64,000 bases of DNA, from assembly GCA_963383645.1 (NCBI GenBank), contig OY726563.1, forward strand, positions 37,517,331-37,581,330, given 5' to 3'. The translations under genes were made by a program, and so were the position numbers. Each line of letters begins with the position of its first letter. Position 1 is the stretch's first letter. Of the stretch, positions 35,740-47,648 are shown one piece after another. A model generated the notes under the pieces. The model worked only from the letters and a program-made list of their open reading frames with translations, did no database searches and was not told the DNA's origin. Origin of the DNA: Muscardinus avellanarius (lineage: Eukaryota; Chordata; Mammalia; Rodentia; Gliridae).

Positions 35740-36250
35740 AATTCTCTGGAATGCATTGATACATACTACTCCAGTCAATACTGCTATTTAACAAATTACC
35801 CTAAAAAGAAGTTTAAAACAACCATCTTGATATGTTAATGGATTCTGTGGGTCAGAAATTCAGTGCAAAGAAGGATGTCTGGAAGATTCTGAAATGAGGG
35901 ATATGAATTCTGCATAACAAGGGCCATTAACTCAGATCTCAGCTGAGAATGTCAATTGAATTACTACTTATGTATGCTTTCTCCATGTAGCCTGGGGGTT
36001 TCTTCATAGCATGGTAGCCTAAAGGTGTTAGGGCTTCTTATATGGTATCTCAGGGCTCCAAAAGCAACAGTCACAGCAAATAATACATAATCTACATTTG
36101 TTCTATCTGGCTATAGAAGTCACATAGCTTTACTACTGTCACATTCTATTGGTCACATGTGAATGACAAACTCACTCAAGATTCAAAAAGAGATGACATT
36201 AGTCTCACCTTTCAGTGGAAGGAGTGTCAAATTAACATTATACATTAGTG
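35740..36250. mobile_element. Ancient interspersed repeat (LTR or DNA type)
   Basis: 'TATTTAACAAATTACCCTAA', 'TTCTGTGGGTCAGAAATTCA' and 'TCTATTGGTCACATGTGAAT' recall a widespread old mammalian repeat ('…taacaaattaccacaaa…'). The family name is not certain. Confidence 0.4.
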
Positions 36251-36590
36251 TTTTGGATGAGATATACTACTGTAGCTATATTTGGAAAATAAGACCCACA
36301 ATATATGTATAATAGTTTCCTTTAACAATATCATTGGTATCTAGTATTCTTCAGTTAACTGGGATATTTAGTAAAGATACTTCAATTTTCAAGAAATGAG
36401 AATGTATTACATAAGAAAATTATTAAAAATATTATGATGGAAGAATATAAAAGGCTAGCTTTTCAGGAAATCTGTAATTTTAAAAGTCTGAACTATACAA
36501 CAGAATAAGAAGGAAAAGAATGGGTAAATCAGTGTCGCTAATTTAATAAGAATTTGAAAATTAGATTTTTTTAATATAAAATATTTTGGA

Positions 36591-36812
36591 GCCAGGCATG
36601 GTGGTGCACACTTCTAATCCCAGCATTTGGGAGGCTGAGACAGGAGGATCAAGGTTTGTAGACAGCCTCAGCTACTTAGTAAGGCTCTTTGCAATTCAGT
36701 GAGACCCTGTTTCAAAATGAAGAAAAAATTAGGGTTAGGGGTGTAGCTTGGAGGTGGAATGTCTCTGGGTTCCATCTCCAGTACAGCAAAAAAAAAATTA
36801 AAAAGTAAAAAA
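36591..36812 (+). mobile_element. Composite B1-ID SINE
   Basis: Duplicated target ATAAAATATTTTG before (about 36577-36589) and after (36813-36825). 'GCCAGGCATGGTGGTGCACA' to 'CCATCTCCAGTACAGC'. Confidence 0.88.
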
Positions 36813-36855
36813 ATAAAATATTTTGACTCATAAGAATTTCAAATCAGCAAATTTT

Positions 36856-37056
36856 TTTGGCGGTGCTGGAGATGAAACCAAGGGGCATTCTACCTCTGAG
36901 CAACACCATCTGCCCTATTTTTTATTCTCTATTTTGAAACAGAATCTCACTGAGTTGCAAAGGGCCTTAATAAGTAGCTGAGGTTGCCCTCAACTGCAAT
37001 ATTCCTGTCTCACCCTCCCAAATGCTGAGATTATAAGTGTGCACCACCACCCCCAG
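36856..37056 (-). mobile_element. Composite B1-ID SINE
   Basis: Flanks AAATCAGCAAATTTT (36841-36855) and AAAATCAGCATTTT (37057-37070). 'GCGGTGCTGGAGATGAAACC' to 'CACCACCCCCAG'. Confidence 0.85.
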
Positions 37057-37089
37057 AAAATCAGCATTTTAAGAACATAAGATAAACTT

Positions 37090-37870
37090 AAATATCCACT
37101 ACACACCACACACAGAACAATTTGAGATGAATCATGTACTTTAAAGCTAGAATCATAAAGGTTTTAGAGTAAAATATCTGGGTGACTTTGAGGTAGCCAA
37201 AGGCTTCTTAAACAGATTACCCAAGGCAATAACCATAAAAGAAAATATTGAGAATTTGGGGCTTGTAAATGTATACTGGTACAACCATGTTGGTAAAAGG
37301 TCTAGATATATTTTAAATGAAATATATACCTATTCTATGCTACAAAAAGTCCATTCCTCGTATATATCTAAGAGAAAAACATGTGTTCACACATACACAA
37401 AAATCATACAAGGATGTTCAGAGCAGGTTCATTCACATTAGTTCCAAATTAAAAACAACCCAGATATTTATCAGCAGAAGAAATCTGCAAATATTAGTAT
37501 ATTCATACAATGAAATGTTACTCAGTAACACAAAAGAAAAGGAACTACTGATACCCTTAACAATATGAATGAATCTCAAAATGATACTGAATTAAAGAAT
37601 CCATAAAACATCTATAGAGAAAAAAAATCAAAATAGTGGCTACTTCTTCAGTGGCAAAAATGGGTAAGGACTTACTGGGATAGGGCATGATGGACTTTTC
37701 CAGGGTAATGGTAATGTTTTATGTCTTAGTAGAGAGATGGTTGTAGAGGTATTTGCATTTGTTAAAACTCAGCAAATGAACACAATGTTTATACATTTTA
37801 TTGAACATAAACTTTACATCAATGGAAAAACTATAAGTAAATGGTAAGCATGATGAAACTTTTAGAGGAG
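37090..37870 (+). mobile_element. Old LINE-1, ORF2 end and 3' UTR
   Basis: 'TTCACATTAGTTCCAAATTA', 'AACAACCCAGATATTTATCA' and 'CAATGAAATGTTACTCAGTA' are the well-known end of ancient L1 ORF2 read forward. Decayed by stops and indels. Confidence 0.7.
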
Positions 37871-38654
37871 AAATAACTGTTATTCATGATTTTCTTTAAA
37901 ATGCATCAAAATTAAGATGGTTTAATGGATGAATGGAAGGATATATACATGGAGAGATATGTGAAATAGCAAATAAACTAAGAAGTAAATGGAACAATGA
38001 TAGATACATGGGTATTCACTGATCTCTTCAAATTTTCTGGATATTTAAAATATTCATAAAATGTTGAGTAACAATGAATGGGTAAGATTTGGGGGTTAAA
38101 TCTGGTAAAAATTTGAAAATTATAAAACTACCTCATATTTTAACATCTTAGAATATCATAATTACATTAATATAAAATACTCTGGCTCATAATACAAGAA
38201 TCTCAAGTAAGTGCAGTAAGATTACTTGACTCTCCCTAGTAATCAGAGAACAGCAATAACAACAACTCATTCCCTGCTCTATTATGATTCTGAGCCTCTT
38301 GACTTCTTCCCAGAACATTCTGCCAGAATTTGCCATTAGCTCTTTCTGGAAATTGAAGAAAAAAATAAAAATTTTCTTTTTGAAGAAAAGTTCAAAGGCT
38401 CATTGCCCAGGCTTTTGAATTTCATTTGTTTGGGTTTTATTTAATTTAAATTTTATTTATTTTTTGTAACTGCTCATTTTCAAATAAAGAATGAGACACA
38501 ATCTATTAACTTTGTGTGCAGCCTGCTACAAATTTCTTCAAATCATGTGTATTCCTTGAAATATTTAATAAATATAGATATATATACAACCTTTAAATTC
38601 TAGGCATAAATAGCACCAAATTATACTTAGTTCTGAATTTTGTTCTCTCTAGAA

Positions 38655-38657
<3 letters not shown>

Positions 38658-38700
<43 letters not shown>
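38658..38700 (+). repeat. (TA)n microsatellite
   Basis: 43 nt of perfect TA repeat, a cruciform-prone sequence. Confidence 0.96.
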
Positions 38701-38705
<5 letters not shown>

Positions 38706-38729
38706 CCATCAGTGCTGTTTACCAAAATC

Positions 38730-39060
38730 TGTTCTCCCCTTTTTTCTAAAGACATGTGTGAAACCCTGTGACTAGTACTAGCCAATGAGTTGAGAGTGTA
38801 AATAATATGTATTTCTTCCCAGGTGAGAATTTGTTGTGTTTAACCCTCTAAAGTTCTCTTTTCTCTCTGGAAAAGTGGTTGATAACACTGAAGTGGTTAG
38901 TTTGTGGTTATTCTCTCACTTTCAGTCCCTACAGCTACTATGAATTAAATTCTTTTGACAGTCACAATGATTATATAGAGTAGGCAGAGAAATAAAATTT
39001 TTGTTGACTTAATTCTCTAAACCTTTGGAGTTTTTGTTACTACAGCAGTAATTAGCCAAT
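38730..39060. mobile_element. Ancient LTR/MER-type repeat remnant
   Basis: 'GTGACTAGTACTAGCCAATG' and the closing 'TTGGAGTTTTTGTTACTACA' followed by 'GCAGTAATTAGCCAATTCTG' resemble an old mammalian repeat. A related remnant lies at about 42690-43150. Confidence 0.35.
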
Positions 39061-39960
39061 TCTGACAAATACAATAAACATTTCTTCAGGTATGCATACT
39101 TGTTCTACTTAATTTTTTCTAATGGCTAAAAAATACTAATGCAATAGACTGTATCCAACTATTCCCTATTGTTGGGCATTTAGTTTTTCCATTTGCTATT
39201 TTTGCTATTACAAAGTATGCTACAATAAATACTATATCTATGTATGCATGCCTGCATACATGTACCTCTCAACATATGTAAAAATATTTCAAATTTTTAA
39301 AAAACTTGTAAAAGTGCAAGTACTATGTAAAAGGATCTAAATATTAGATACTGCCAATTTTTCTCCAAAATGCTGAATTAGTTTTTCTGTATATGTAGTA
39401 GTGGGGATTAAACTCAGGGTCCTTCTACCTCTAAGATATATCTCCAGCCCTATTTTATTTTTTATCTTGAAACAGGTTTTTTTAGGTTCCTGACAGACTT
39501 GCTAAGTTCCTGAGGCTGGCTTAGAATCTGTGATCCTCCTGTTTCAGCCTCCCAAATACAGGGACTACAGGTGTGCATTACCATGCCCAGTTATGCTAAA
39601 ATAATTTAAACTCTTATAATAACAGAAAATGAGAGTTCCTATTACTCCAGCACACTCAACTGAGGTCAACTATATTATTATTTTTAAGTGGTGCCACTAA
39701 AATAGGTAGAAATAACAGTTCATTGTTGTTTCAGCTTGCATCATTATTGGGCATCTTCTCATAGGTTTAAAGACTACTTTTATTCAGTGAATTGTCTATT
39801 CCTGTCTTTGGCCCATTTTTTTTCTGTTGATTTTATAGGATTTCCTTATAAGTCTTTGACACTAATCCTCTGGGGTTCTTAATACTGATTGTGAATATTT
39901 TTCTTAGTCTGTCCCTTATCTTTTAGGTTTATTGTGGTATCTCTTTTAATTCTAAAAATA
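39060..39960 (-). mobile_element. Old LINE-1 3' region, interrupted by a SINE
   Basis: 'CTATTGTTGGGCATTTAGTT', 'ATTGGGCATCTTCTCATAGG' and 'TTGTCTATTCCTGTCTTTGG' are reverse-complement L1M phrases. A minus-strand SINE is inserted at about 39396-39590. Confidence 0.65.
39396..39590 (-). mobile_element. Composite B1-ID SINE within an old LINE-1
   Basis: 'AGTAGTGGGGATTAAACTCA' to 'CATTACCATGCCCAG'. Confidence 0.82.
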
Positions 39961-39967
39961 TATATTT

Positions 39968-40175
39968 AGCTGGGCTTGGTGGTACATGCTTGTAATCCCA
40001 GCATTTAGGAGATTGAGAACAGAGGATCGCAGTTTGTGGACAGCCTCAGCTACTTAGTGAGGCCCTCCACAACTTAGTGAGACCCTGTCTCAAAATGAAG
40101 AATAAAAATAGAGTTGGGGGTGTAGCTCAGAGGTAGAATGCCCCTGGGTTCCATACCCAGTATCGCAAAAAATAA
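39968..40175 (+). mobile_element. Composite B1-ID SINE
   Basis: Target duplication AAAAATATATATTTA on both sides. 'GCTGGGCTTGGTGGTACATG' to 'CCATACCCAGTATCGC'. Confidence 0.88.
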
Positions 40176-40255
40176 AAATATATATTTAAAATATTTTCAT
40201 TTTAAGATATATATAAGTATCATGCTCTCGTTATTTCTTCCGACTTTCCTCACTT

Positions 40256-40445
40256 ATAAAGATGTACATTCACAAACATATCAAAGCCAATCAGTAAGTC
40301 AAACATGAAGAGGGAAGGGGTAGGGAATGGGGTGGGAATTGGGAAAGGGCTAAATGAGTGATGTGTGCATGTATGCTTCTACCATCTTGTATCTCATTAA
40401 GATGTATGACTACAATGCAGCAATAAAATCAATAAAATAAAATAA
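40256..40445 (+). mobile_element. LINE-1 3' tail
   Basis: Forward tail 'AACATATCAAAGCCAATCAG', G-rich run 'GGGTAGGGAATGGGGTGGG', 'ATTAAGATGTATGACTACAA' and an A-rich end. This standard tail joins 3' UTR directly to the G-rich run, unlike the chimeric family. Confidence 0.7.
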
Positions 40446-41014
40446 AAATAAAGATTATGGTACCTTGTGATACAGAAAAATATAAAATTTTCCTGTAGCC
40501 AATCTGCTTAATCTTTCCCTTCTAGCTATTGGAAAATGTGCCCCATCATAAAATAAAAATGTGTGAAACCTTTTTAATCAATTGTCACTAAAACCTGTAT
40601 TATTAACTCATTCTTCCTCTACTAATTTAAAATGTTCTCCATATTCTATACTAAAGTCCACAAAAATGGTCCTTCATAATCACTGGGCCAATCTCATTCT
40701 TCTAATTCTCAAAAACAAAACCAAATCGAACAATAAAAGCCTACTTTGTAATTCTGGTTAGAATTATTTCAAATGTACACATTAATTAGCACAGATTAGA
40801 ATTTTTATGACACTGTCCTCCCATCCAGAGATATCATAAAGCTATAAAACTATATTCATTTCAGTCTTACACATCTTTTCTCTGATTTACTCTTAGATAT
40901 GTCCTAATTTTGTTGCTACAGTAAATAGTATCTCCATTTTTAGAATGTTTCCTAACTGGTTATTGCTTTGCATATAGCTTTTTAAAAAATTACTTAGCTA
41001 CTTTCTCATTCTTC

Positions 41015-41212
41015 TAAGGATGAAACCCAGAGGCACTGTACCTCTGAGCTACACCCCGGCCCTATTTTTTAGTCTTTTTTACTTTTGAAACAGGGTTTCC
41101 CTGAGTTGCAAAGGGCCTCACTAAGTAGCTGAGGCTGTCCACAAACCACAATACTCTGGGCTCTGCCTCCTGAATGCTGGGATTATAACCATGTGCCACC
41201 ACACATGGCTCC
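41015..41212 (-). mobile_element. Composite B1-ID SINE
   Basis: 'AAGGATGAAACCCAGAGGCA' to 'GTGCCACCACACATGGCT'. Confidence 0.82.
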
Positions 41213-41220
41213 CAAACATT

Positions 41221-41436
41221 CTTTTTTTAAATATTTTATTAGTATATTGTAGTCATACATATTAATGGGATAAAAGACTTGTGGAGACATACATGTACAC
41301 ATCACCAAATGATTAGCCCTTACCCAATCCCCACCCCATTACCTCCCCATCCCTCCTTCCCATGCTTGGCTTAGTGACTGACTTTGATTTGTTTAAGTAC
41401 ATCATGTGCTTTAGAAAGTTTCCCTCTTAATAGTTC
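41221..41436 (-). mobile_element. LINE-1 3' tail
   Basis: Reverse-strand tail with 'TAGTATATTGTAGTCATACA', C-rich run and 'CATGCTTGGCTTAGTGACTG'. Strongly 5'-truncated. Confidence 0.7.
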
Positions 41437-42166
41437 TATTTTTAAATTTATTTTTGTGGATTTTCCAGGTATGCAATTATTTTTGGTTTCTAGTTTTTAA
41501 AACCAGTCTTTAGTTCTATTTGGGCTATTTATACAGAGATTCCTAAATGACTATTTCCGTAATACCTAGAGTAACAAAATAATGGAATTCGATGGCTGAA
41601 ATAGTGTCATAAAGATCTAATCTAAGCCTTTGTATAAAATAGTAAGGATTGTGGAAATTGGACAGAAATTCAGAGAAAGGGCTCTATGTAAGGAGGGCAG
41701 TTACCACTTACCCCAAACTGATTACTGTCATGGGGAAATGTTGACCCAGTTTCTATTTTCCAAGAGGTACCAGATACATAGATTTGTATATCTGAACTCC
41801 TAATGTTCAAGATTTTCAAGGACATAATACATTATTACCTTTAAAAAGCAAAAACAAATGAGCAAACAACAACTAAAATTTCCAGTTTTCAATCGTTGAA
41901 CTTACATCTAATCCAAGAACTTCATTTAAGGCAATTTAAACTCAAAGTCTTGTAAGACATTGCAAAAGCAGTATTTTCAGTTACTAAAACTAGGTAGGTA
42001 TTTTGCTTGTTTTGCTTACAAACAGGGAATTTAGTATCGAATGACAACATGCATTTGTGATCCCTGTTTGGCTCCTGTGGGTTTGGATTTGCTACCCTTA
42101 AAATGAGACAGGTATCATTTATTTATTTATCCTCCACTTTAATTATTAAAGTATAATTAAATATAA

Positions 42167-42366
42167 GTGGGCATGGTAGCTCATGCTTGTAATCCTAGTA
42201 CTTGGGAAGCTGAGAAAGGAGGATCACAGGTTCACAGCCAGCCTCAGCAACTTAGTGGGACCCTGTTTAAAAAAAATAAATAAAATAAGGCTGAATAATA
42301 GCTCAAAGATAGACTGTCTCTAGTTTCAATCTCCAATACAAAACCGACAATAACAACAACAACAAT
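42167..42366 (+). mobile_element. Composite B1-ID SINE
   Basis: 'GTGGGCATGGTAGCTCATGC' to 'TTTCAATCTCCAATAC', with an ACA-rich tail. Confidence 0.82.
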
Positions 42367-42433
42367 ATTGTATATGCATGCACTGTGAGATGATTAAATC
42401 AGTCAAATTAACAGATACATTACCTCATATAAT

Positions 42434-42482
42434 TGCATGTGTGCATGTGCATGTGTGTGTGTGTGTGTGCATGTGTGTGTGC

Positions 42483-42520
<38 letters not shown>

Positions 42521-42524
42521 TGTA
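42434..42524 (+). repeat. GT microsatellite with CATG and GCGT interruptions
   Basis: Starts 'GCATGTGTGCATGTGCATGT', ends in a run of about 17 GT units. The cysteine/valine-rich frame over it is not a gene. Confidence 0.96.
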
Positions 42525-42689
42525 TATGCATGTGGTCAGAACATTCAAGAACTACTCAGTAATTTTCAGGAACATAATACATTATTACTAACTATATGTA
42601 CCATGCTATACAAATAAATCTCTATAACTTATTCATCCTAACTGAAACTTCATACAAAGGGTACCTTTTAAATAGCCTTTCTATATTGG

Positions 42690-43165
42690 GGAAATTCCCA
42701 TATTAAATTCCCTATTATCCCAACATGTAAGTCAGAGTTCAATTTCCCAGCCTTCTTTGCAGTTAGAAACATGCAGATGAGCCAGGATCTACTAATCAGG
42801 ACAACTTTCAGAAGATATTGACTCAAAATGAAGTGACAGGACAAAATCAACTCAGTGTGATACATCTGGTGTTAGAGGTGTCTAGCTCTTGTAGGTGGCA
42901 AAGGCCTCAAGGTAGCCAATGATGCCAAGGTAGCAGTGATGGCTGTGGTAAAATCGAGTTCTTAGCAGCTATGCAAGTATAGCAACAACTCACGGGTGAC
43001 AGTAATAGTGGTAACAGAGGTCATTTTCTCATCAGGAAAGCTCTACAATCTAGTTCTGGCCATAGTTTCTAAAATTCAGTCTCAAACTTATTTCTCTATC
43101 CCTTCCAAAGATATTATGAACCAGCCAGGATCCTTTTAATAAATTCCGTTTCTGTGTAGCTACCC
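42690..43165. mobile_element. Ancient LTR/MER-type repeat remnant
   Basis: 'CAATTTCCCAGCCTTCTTTG' and 'GATGAGCCAGGATCTACTAA' at the left and 'TTAATAAATTCCGTTTCTGT' at the right look like an old repeat of the same general kind as 38730-39060. No gene is seen. Confidence 0.35.
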
Positions 43166-43645
43166 AGAGAAGATTTTGTTTTTTAAAATAAGCCTTCACC
43201 AATACAAACCACCACAACCAACAGTCAGGAACAGAAACAAATCAAAGATCTTCATCCTTTTTATTCCCAAACCAGCATTCTTTCTACCACATTACATTAT
43301 TTATATTAATGCTTTTAGAAAGGTTCGAAATACTGTTTTCAAAAATATATGCTGGGTCCCCATCTAACAGACATGCTATTAAAACTAATAAAGTATGTAT
43401 TTAATTTATGATAAGGTATTATGTTTGAGTGCTTTTAGAATTTATCTTTGTTTTTACTTTTGTTCCTATAGATTCACTGAACAGTGGCTTCCCTACAAGA
43501 TGTTAGATGGCTTAAAATAAAAACACCAGTAGCAATCACAGAGTATTTCAAATAAAGATAGAGTAAAACCATATAAAGGGAGAGATAACTGTCCTAAATA
43601 AATCAGGGTGAGCTCATTACCATGTTTTGAATATTAAATTTATAA

Positions 43646-43868
43646 GCCGGGCATGGTGGTGCATGCTTGTAATATCAGTACTTAAGAGGCTGAAACAGAA
43701 GGACCGCAGGTTCAAGGATAGCCTCAGCAAGTAGTGAGGCTCTCATTAACCTACTAAGACCCTGTTTCAAAATAAAAATTTATAATAAAATAAAACAGAA
43801 CTGGGAGTATACTCAGAGGTAGAATGCTCTTGGGTTCAATCACCAGTACTACATAAACACCAAAAAAT
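43646..43868 (+). mobile_element. Composite B1-ID SINE
   Basis: 'GCCGGGCATGGTGGTGCATG' to 'TTCAATCACCAGTACTAC'; AAATTTATAA-like flanks. Confidence 0.87.
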
Positions 43869-44164
43869 TATAATCTGCTTCCTTGAAGTATAGTAATAGA
43901 GTAGATTATACAAACATTTTACACCTTGGATCCACAGATAATGATGTTAATTATTTTCCATCTTAATGGTCTCCAAGTTAGGAGTTTCTCTTCCAACTTC
44001 ATTTATTAACAAACGTTTTAAATTACTCCATTGTGGGTAAAAGTATAGCTGTTTTCAGTAGAAAACAGCATGTAAATTCCTACAACTATTGTTGGCAATG
44101 CCAAGTTTCAACTACTGGTATAAAGTGTTTTACCTTTTTTTAAGTACCTACCATGCATTGGTCA

Positions 44165-44370
44165 GTGTGCTATAATAAGAGCTTTACAAACAGTTTCAAA
44201 TTTACTATTCCTCACAACAGCTCTATGTAGTAGGTATTATTATCTCTACTTTATGGATAAAAAAATTATTCAGCAATTTACCCCAGGCCAACAAGCTGGT
44301 AAAATGAGAGGGCTGAGATTTTGGAGTTTGCCAACTCCAAATCCAGTGATCTGATCTATTTATAGCATAC
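44165..44370. mobile_element. MIR remnant
   Basis: 'TATTCCTCACAACAGCTCTA', 'TAGTAGGTATTATTATCTCT' and 'GAGGGCTGAGATTTTGG' follow the MIR core and flank order. Confidence 0.65.
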
Positions 44371-45639
44371 TACCTCCCTCAGAAAGAATTTTAGTTTTAT
44401 AAGCAAGAATATTTTCTAGAGGCTCTGAATCTTAGAAGGAATTTATCACATGGATGTTCACATGGGAATCACTGACCCATAATTAATAACGGAAGGTTAA
44501 GCAAGAACTGCATGACAATTCACTATATTCATTGAGGCCTGATATACTGGGTTTTTGGAGGGATCTTGGAAAGACACAAGGGTAAACTGCCCATGGCACC
44601 TACCTTCTAAGATCCTCTCCCAAGAGGGTAGAAGAGATGAGCACACAGGGGACCAAAATATACACAAGCTATACAGGGCCAGATGTTATCTCTGATGGAT
44701 AGATCAAGGCTCAGAAAGGTTGCCAGAGGGAAAGATAAACCATGTCTTCTCTGACATTAGGCTCTTGCTGCTGGGGCTGCCTGTAGTTTAGAGTACAGAG
44801 CCTGCTCTGGGGAGCCCCACCCTGCCCATGTTCCCAACTGTATGAAATATTAGCCCTGCCAAGCCTAGACCCTGCCCTACTCCCCGCTGAAATCTGCCTT
44901 CACTCTGAGAAAGGCCCTGTGCACCCTCTCAGATAACAATTGGTAGCTCTCACAAGTAAATGTGACAGAAAGTAAAGAAAGGGTTGCAGAGAAATCAGTC
45001 CAGAGAAATCAGCTAAGGATGGAACTGGTGACCCTCACCAGGAAAAACAAAAAATGTTCCCAGCACAAAGGAAAAAGGAGAAATATTCTCTACCGCTTCC
45101 TGACCATCCCTGTATTCCATGAGGTCTACTGCTGAGGCAAACATTTCTGGGAAGCCTACACATTAATCCATGATCAACCCTGGCATATTATGCAAAGGTA
45201 GTTTATTAGCTACTGCCCTCAAAGTTTTTCAGAGAAGAAGGGGAATGACAGGGACTTTGATAAAACAACGGGTCTGGGTTCTGAGGTGCCAGGAGTATGT
45301 TGAGAGGGCCAGGTATCTACACTGGACAGAGGCTCAGGTAAACAGAGGTGAAGCCCAGATGCTGGCTTACCTTTACTATTCTCTATCACTTCAATGCCCA
45401 AATTTGAAAATTGAACATTTTATAAGTGTATTATACACCTGTATTTTAGGAGTTTCAGAATGTCAGAGCATATAAAGGACCACAGAAATCAATATATGAA
45501 TGGAAGAGTGAAGTGCATAGAGGTGAAAGTGGGTTCCCAGGTTATTTGACTGGTGAGGATCAGGCCTTGCTTTCCCTAACTCCAGTAATCCAGAGACAGA
45601 TGGTACTTCCCTGGTAAAAGGTAATCAATTATTTATTTG
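44371..45639. other. Intronic sequence, nothing recognised
   Basis: Slightly higher GC than its surroundings. The 101-codon plus-strand frame at 45170-45475 lacks recognisable domains and splice context. Confidence 0.4.
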
Positions 45640-45840
45640 TTTGCTACAAGTTTTAGTCTGAATGTTCCTTGAGAAATAGATTTATTCATTAAATTATTCA
45701 ACAAACATCTATTGTACTGGCAGGATCATGGACGCAAGGAAATAAACGAGTAATAACTCACCCTGGGGCTCCCAGTGGACAGAAGCTATAATTCATTTAG
45801 CATACTGCTTGGCTCATAGTAAGTGCTCAATAAATGATGG
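45640..45840. mobile_element. L2/MIR-class remnant
   Basis: 'TTCAACAAACATCTATTGTA' and the closing 'CTCATAGTAAGTGCTCAATA' are phrases of ancient L2/MIR-class repeats. Confidence 0.45.
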
Positions 45841-46059
45841 CTTCTACAAATGTATTCTTCTAGTAAGATATTAAGGGGAAAGAGGTAAGCAAGTGACAGA
45901 TCAGGACCAAACCCATGTGATACATAGAGTGGCCTGGATTTTTCCTGTAGACAATGGGGAATTCATACAGGATTTAGAGCACAGGAATGACCTGATCAGA
46001 TTTTAGGAAGGCCATGATGGCAAAATTTTGCAGGATGAGAGTTAAGAAAAAAAGATCAA

Positions 46060-46187
46060 ACCAGGTGCAGTGGTGTATGCCTGTAATCCCAGTACTTGGG
46101 AAGTTGAAGCAAGAGGAGGTTCAAGGCTAGCTGCAGCAAGTAGCAAGACTCTCAGCAATCTAGTGAGACCCTGTTTCAAAACAAAAA

Positions 46188-46218
<31 letters not shown>

Positions 46219-46361
46219 GGGCTGGTTGTATAGCTCAGAGGTAGAATGCCCTTAGGTTCAATCCCCAGCAACACACACACACACACACACACGAAAGGCT
46301 GTGTAGCTTGAAGTTAGCACACCCCTGGGTTCAATCTCCAGTACCAAAAAAAAAAAAAAAA
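46060..46361 (+). mobile_element. Trimeric SINE: B1-ID plus a second ID unit
   Basis: B1-ID (46060-46269), a CA array (46270-46292) and a second ID-like unit ('GGCTGTGTAGCTTGAAGTTA'…'TCAATCTCCAGTACC', 46296-46346) lie between one pair of flanks, AAAAAAAGATCA (46047-46058) and the same ending at 46368. Confidence 0.75.
46184..46218 (+). repeat. (AAAT)n array inside a SINE
   Basis: Eight to nine AAAT units in the linker between the B1 and ID parts of the SINE at 46060. Confidence 0.93.
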
Positions 46362-47224
46362 AAGATCAGTTACATAGTTCTCCAGAGTCTAAGAGAACAG
46401 TGACACAACACTGAAATGCAATAAGGAAGCTGAGGATGATGAATAGTGAAGGCTTCCAGAGGTAGGTAGGAAGTCCAGCTCCCAAGGGTGAATAGGACAG
46501 AGAGAGAGAAAGAGGAGAAGAAAGGGGAGAAACAAGCAGACCCCTGCCTTGGGTACTTGGAACACATATGGTGACCTTTAACATATGTGATTCCCAGCTG
46601 CAATTTTCTAGCAGAATAAAATTAGGTGAACTTAAGTAAAGTTATTTTGGGATGCTTAAGGGACATCCAAGGGGGAGAGATCACAAAGATATGTGTATTT
46701 TCAGATCTAGAATTCAGGAGAAAGATCTGAGCTTGAGGAACTAATATGGAGCCATCAACCTATAGGTCAGAGCCAAAGTAGTGAGGTCTAGATAAAATGT
46801 ATCCACTCAGTCATATGTATTACCACCCTACTATTTAATAGCTAGGTAATGTGATAAGATTAAATCAGATAACAAGAAAGAGAAGGGTTTTGCTCCCAAA
46901 GACCTTACCTCCTGGTAAGGGGAGACAAGATACACACACATACATACAACACTTAAATAAAAGAAAGAAAAATATTAGCTAGTGAAAGCAAAGAGGAAAG
47001 AATTAAATTAGGGTGTAATGTGAAAGTGATTGGATATGTAATTTCTATGTCTTTGCCCAGGCAAGGGTTTGAGAAGCAATACAGAAATCTAAAGACAATA
47101 TAGGACCCACAGTTATGGGTCAAGCACAAAATGGGAGGCCCAAACTCAGAGGGTTCAGTGCCTTACACCAAGATTGCTATGTTATCCAAATATCTTGACT
47201 CCTGGGCTATATTCTCACTTAGAG

Positions 47225-47648
47225 ACATCTACAGTTTGGATGTGATTTGTCCTCCCCAAGGGATGATGTGCTGGAAGCCTGGTCCTTAGTATGGTGATAC
47301 GAGAGGTGGTATGACCTTTAAGAGATAGGGACTAATGGCAGGTGATCTGAGCACTGGAGAACTACCCTGGGAAGGGATTAATATAGTTCTCATGGAACAC
47401 TGGCTAGTTCTCACCTGAGAAATGTTGTAAAAGAAAGAGATTGGTCCATCTCCACTTCCTATATTGCCATGTGATCTTTCCTACATGTGCTCCCACTACG
47501 ATGCCACCTGCCAGAAGGTCCTCAACAGAGACGAACAATGCTGGTAGCACTCTACTGAGTCTCCAAAACTATGAGCTAAATAAATCTGTTTTTATACAAC
47601 ATACAGCTTCAGGTATTACATTATAGCAATGGAAAACAGACTAATACA
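47225..47648 (+). mobile_element. MaLR-type LTR remnant
   Basis: Begins 'ACAGTTTGGATGTGATTTGT', includes 'CTTCCTATATTGCCATGTGA', 'GTCTCCAAAACTATGAGCTA' and ends 'AATGGAAAACAGACTAATAC', the typical order of an MST/MLT-like solo LTR. No coding part. Confidence 0.65.

Noticed and set aside
42378..42617. 79-codon cysteine/valine-rich frame
   Set aside because: Translation of the GT microsatellite.
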